Assembly (NCBI GenBank): GCA_948919095.1
Contig: CAQYCU010000077.1
Span: 1 to 6,132, forward strand
Source: an uncultured Clostridia bacterium
GTDB taxonomy: Bacteria; Bacillota; Clostridia; TANB77; CAG-508
Length of the DNA: 6,132 nt
Direction: 5' to 3'
Part shown: positions 4,471 through 6,132 of the stretch, piece after piece
How the letters are laid out: every line of letters begins with the position of its first letter
Position numbering within the stretch: position 1 is the first letter of the stretch
Translations under genes and position numbers: made by a program
Notes under the pieces: model-generated
Told to the model about the DNA's origin: nothing
Seen by the model: only the letters and a program-made list of their open reading frames with translations
Database searches by the model: none

Positions 4471-6132
4471 TTATAACTTGTTTTGTAGTCCCGAATTTCT
4501 TTTTTTGCTATTTACATTATTTATCATATATTCTATTGTACCTTGATTTCCCATAATTATTAGTTTTTTCTTTGCTCTTGTCATACCTGTATAAAGTACG
4601 TTTCTAGTTAATAACATTGGAGCTGCATTTAGTATTGGCATTATTACTGTATCAAACTCGCTTCCTTGTGATTTATGTACTGTTATTGCATATGAATGTT
4701 CTAGTTGTTCTAAATCAGCATATGCGTAATTAGCTATTTTTCCATCTTCAAAACTTATTGTTATTATTCCTTCATAGCTGTTTATCTCTGTGATTATGCC
4801 CATTTCTCCATTAAATACGCCACTTCCATATTCTGCTTTATCCTCAATTTGCAAACTTTCCTTGTACCATTCAATATCATAATTATTTTTTGTTTGCATT
4901 ATTTTGTCACCTTCTCTAAAAATTATGTCACCGAATTTTTTTTCATTTTTCTTTTTGTCTTCTGGATTGATTCTATCTTGAATTAATTTATTTAAAGTTT
5001 TTGTTCCAAGTTCTCCCTTTTTGGTTGGTGTTATAACTTGTACATCTATTTTATATAAATCTAGTATTCGTTCTTGTAAGTTTTTGGTATTATTATCGCT
5101 TATAAATTCGAAATCATCTATTGTATCTTCATCTTTATTTACTTCACCGATAAAGTCTATTCCCTCATTTACCTTATGTGAATTTACTATTATTTTACTT
5201 TTAGCTGCTTGTCTAAAAATCTTGTTTAAAGCAATGTATGGGATTTTTTTTGATTGTATTAAATCTTGTAATACATTTCCTGGTCCTACTGATGGAAGCT
5301 GGTCAATATCTCCTACAAGTACTAATTTTGTACCTTTAAATATTCCATTTAAAACATAGTTCATTAAAAATATATCTACCATTGACATTTCATCAATAAT
5401 TACAATATCTGCATCAATTGGCGCAACGTTCATGTTAGGGTTTGGCTTTTCTTCAACTGCTTTTCCTATTTCAAGTAGCCTATGTAGTGTCTTTGCTTCT
5501 TCTCCTGTTGCTTCTGTCATACGTTTTGCAGCCCTTCCAGTCGGCGCACATAAAACAGTTTTCTTTCCTAAACTTTTATATATATTTATTACTGTTTTTA
5601 TTATTGTTGTTTTTCCTGTTCCTGGCCCGCCTGTAATAATTGATACATTGTTATTATTAATTATATCTAAAGCTTCTCTTTGCTTTTCAGATGGTTCTAT
5701 ATCTATAACTTTTTTTATTATCTTGTTTAGGTCGTTTATCTTCTTTGTATTTGTGCTATTTTGCAAACCATTAATTCTTTGTGCAATATTCATTTCTGCT
5801 CTATAAAAGTTTTCTAGGTATACCCATATTTGATTTGCCATCTCTGTTTTTCCATCTACTGTTGCAATTTCTTCTCTTTCTTCTAATACTATTTTTTCTT
5901 TTGCTTGCATATCTTTTAGTCCACTTTCAACATCTTCTTCTGAAACTCCAAGAAGTGCTACTACATAGTTTATCAGATTTAACTTTAATACACATGAGTG
6001 CCCATTATATGTTGCTAAATTTAGTCCATGGATAATTCCCATTCCTACTCTTCTTAAGCTGTTTCTTTCTATTCCAATTTCTATTGCCATTTTATCTATT
6101 TGTGCAAAGTCTACTTTTATTCCAATTTCTTC
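4471..6132 (-). CDS. recD2: RecD2-type ATP-dependent DNA helicase, N-terminus cut by window edge
   Basis: This is a superfamily 1B 5'-3' DNA helicase of the RecD2 type, found in bacteria that lack RecBC and linked to DNA repair and replication-fork maintenance. The frame is open to position 6132. The ATG at 6090 is therefore internal, since the residues before it (EEIGIKVDFAQIDK) fit the family. Numbering from that Met, a helix-hairpin-helix/winged-helix part precedes the motor. Helicase motifs follow: Walker A GGPGTGKT (154-161), APTGRAAKRM (182-191), Walker B DEMSM (233-237), GDIDQLPSVGPGN (260-272), IFRQ (291-294), VHKSQGSEFD (471-480) and YTGMTRAK (500-507). The C-terminus, ending KRNSGLQNKL, matches the usual RecD2 end, so the gene is complete on that side. 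Family members are usually over 700 residues, so perhaps 150-250 N-terminal residues are missing. The UvrD-like C-terminal domain and lack of RecB/RecC context separate it from RecD of RecBCD. No GC-rich terminator follows its TAA. Confidence 0.96.
   Translation of the reverse strand, partial: EEIGIKVDFAQIDKMAIEIGIERNSLRRVGMGIIHGLNLATYNGHSCVLKLNLINYVVALLGVSEEDVESGLKDMQAKEKIVLEEREEIATVDGKTEMANQIWVYLENFYRAEMNIAQRINGLQNSTNTKKINDLNKIIKKVIDIEPSEKQREALDIINNNNVSIITGGPGTGKTTIIKTVINIYKSLGKKTVLCAPTGRAAKRMTEATGEEAKTLHRLLEIGKAVEEKPNPNMNVAPIDADIVIIDEMSMVDIFLMNYVLNGIFKGTKLVLVGDIDQLPSVGPGNVLQDLIQSKKIPYIALNKIFRQAAKSKIIVNSHKVNEGIDFIGEVNKDEDTIDDFEFISDNNTKNLQERILDLYKIDVQVITPTKKGELGTKTLNKLIQDRINPEDKKKNEKKFGDIIFREGDKIMQTKNNYDIEWYKESLQIEDKAEYGSGVFNGEMGIITEINSYEGIITISFEDGKIANYAYADLEQLEHSYAITVHKSQGSEFDTVIMPILNAAPMLLTRNVLYTGMTRAKKKLIIMGNQGTIEYMINNVNSKKRNSGLQNKL

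Noticed and set aside
3849..6035. Plus-strand open frames at 3849-4211, 5021-5359, 5432-5806, 5442-5636 and 5781-6035
   Set aside because: They are shadows of the APKTG-protein gene and recD2. Their hydrophobic look comes from reading AT-rich Lys/Glu codons in reverse.
6088..6090. ATG at 6090 as the start of the helicase gene
   Set aside because: The frame stays open to the window edge, the preceding codons fit the RecD2 family, and there is no Shine-Dalgarno before it. RecD2 proteins are also much longer, so the true start lies outside the window.

Overview
The window is strongly AT-rich and densely coding. Every convincing gene lies on the minus strand, so transcription runs from high to low coordinates. 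Ribosome binding sites are purine-rich Shine-Dalgarno sequences, starts are ATG, stops are TAA or TAG, and TGG is used for Trp (standard bacterial code). With class B and class D-type sortases, an xPKTG wall-sorting signal and RecD2, this points to a low-GC Gram-positive bacterium (Bacillota). A Clostridia-like lineage is my best guess, but no species can be named.

Layout in transcription order: (1) 6132-4471, recD2, a RecD2-type helicase missing its N-terminus at the window edge. (2) 4426-4398, a good sigma-A-type promoter. (3) 4351-3788, a secreted protein with a signal peptide and a C-terminal APKTG sorting signal, ended by a clear Rho-independent terminator at 3758-3731. (4) 3653-3625, a perfect-consensus sigma-A promoter (TTGACA, 17 bp, TATAAT) with a 10-bp tandem A/T repeat upstream. 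(5) 3598-2774, a class B sortase with intact His, Cys and Arg. (6) 2690-2094, a class D-like sortase homologue whose catalytic Cys position is Asn. (7) 2066-1269, an unrecognised four-helix membrane protein. (8) 1268-1, the first 422 codons of dnaE (DNA polymerase III alpha), cut by the window edge. Its ATG directly follows the stop codon of gene 7.

Taken together, the middle of the window looks like a small cell-surface cassette: one putative sortase substrate as its own unit, then an active-looking sortase, a degenerate sortase-fold protein and a membrane protein. It lies between two DNA replication/repair genes. No terminator is visible between the sortase operon and dnaE, so the replicative polymerase gene may be co-transcribed with, and translationally coupled to, surface-protein genes. 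The most notable points are the Cys-to-Asn sortase homologue beside a canonical sortase, and the fusion of this operon to dnaE. No CRISPR array, tRNA, rRNA, insertion sequence or riboswitch was recognised, and no gap between genes exceeds about 190 bases.
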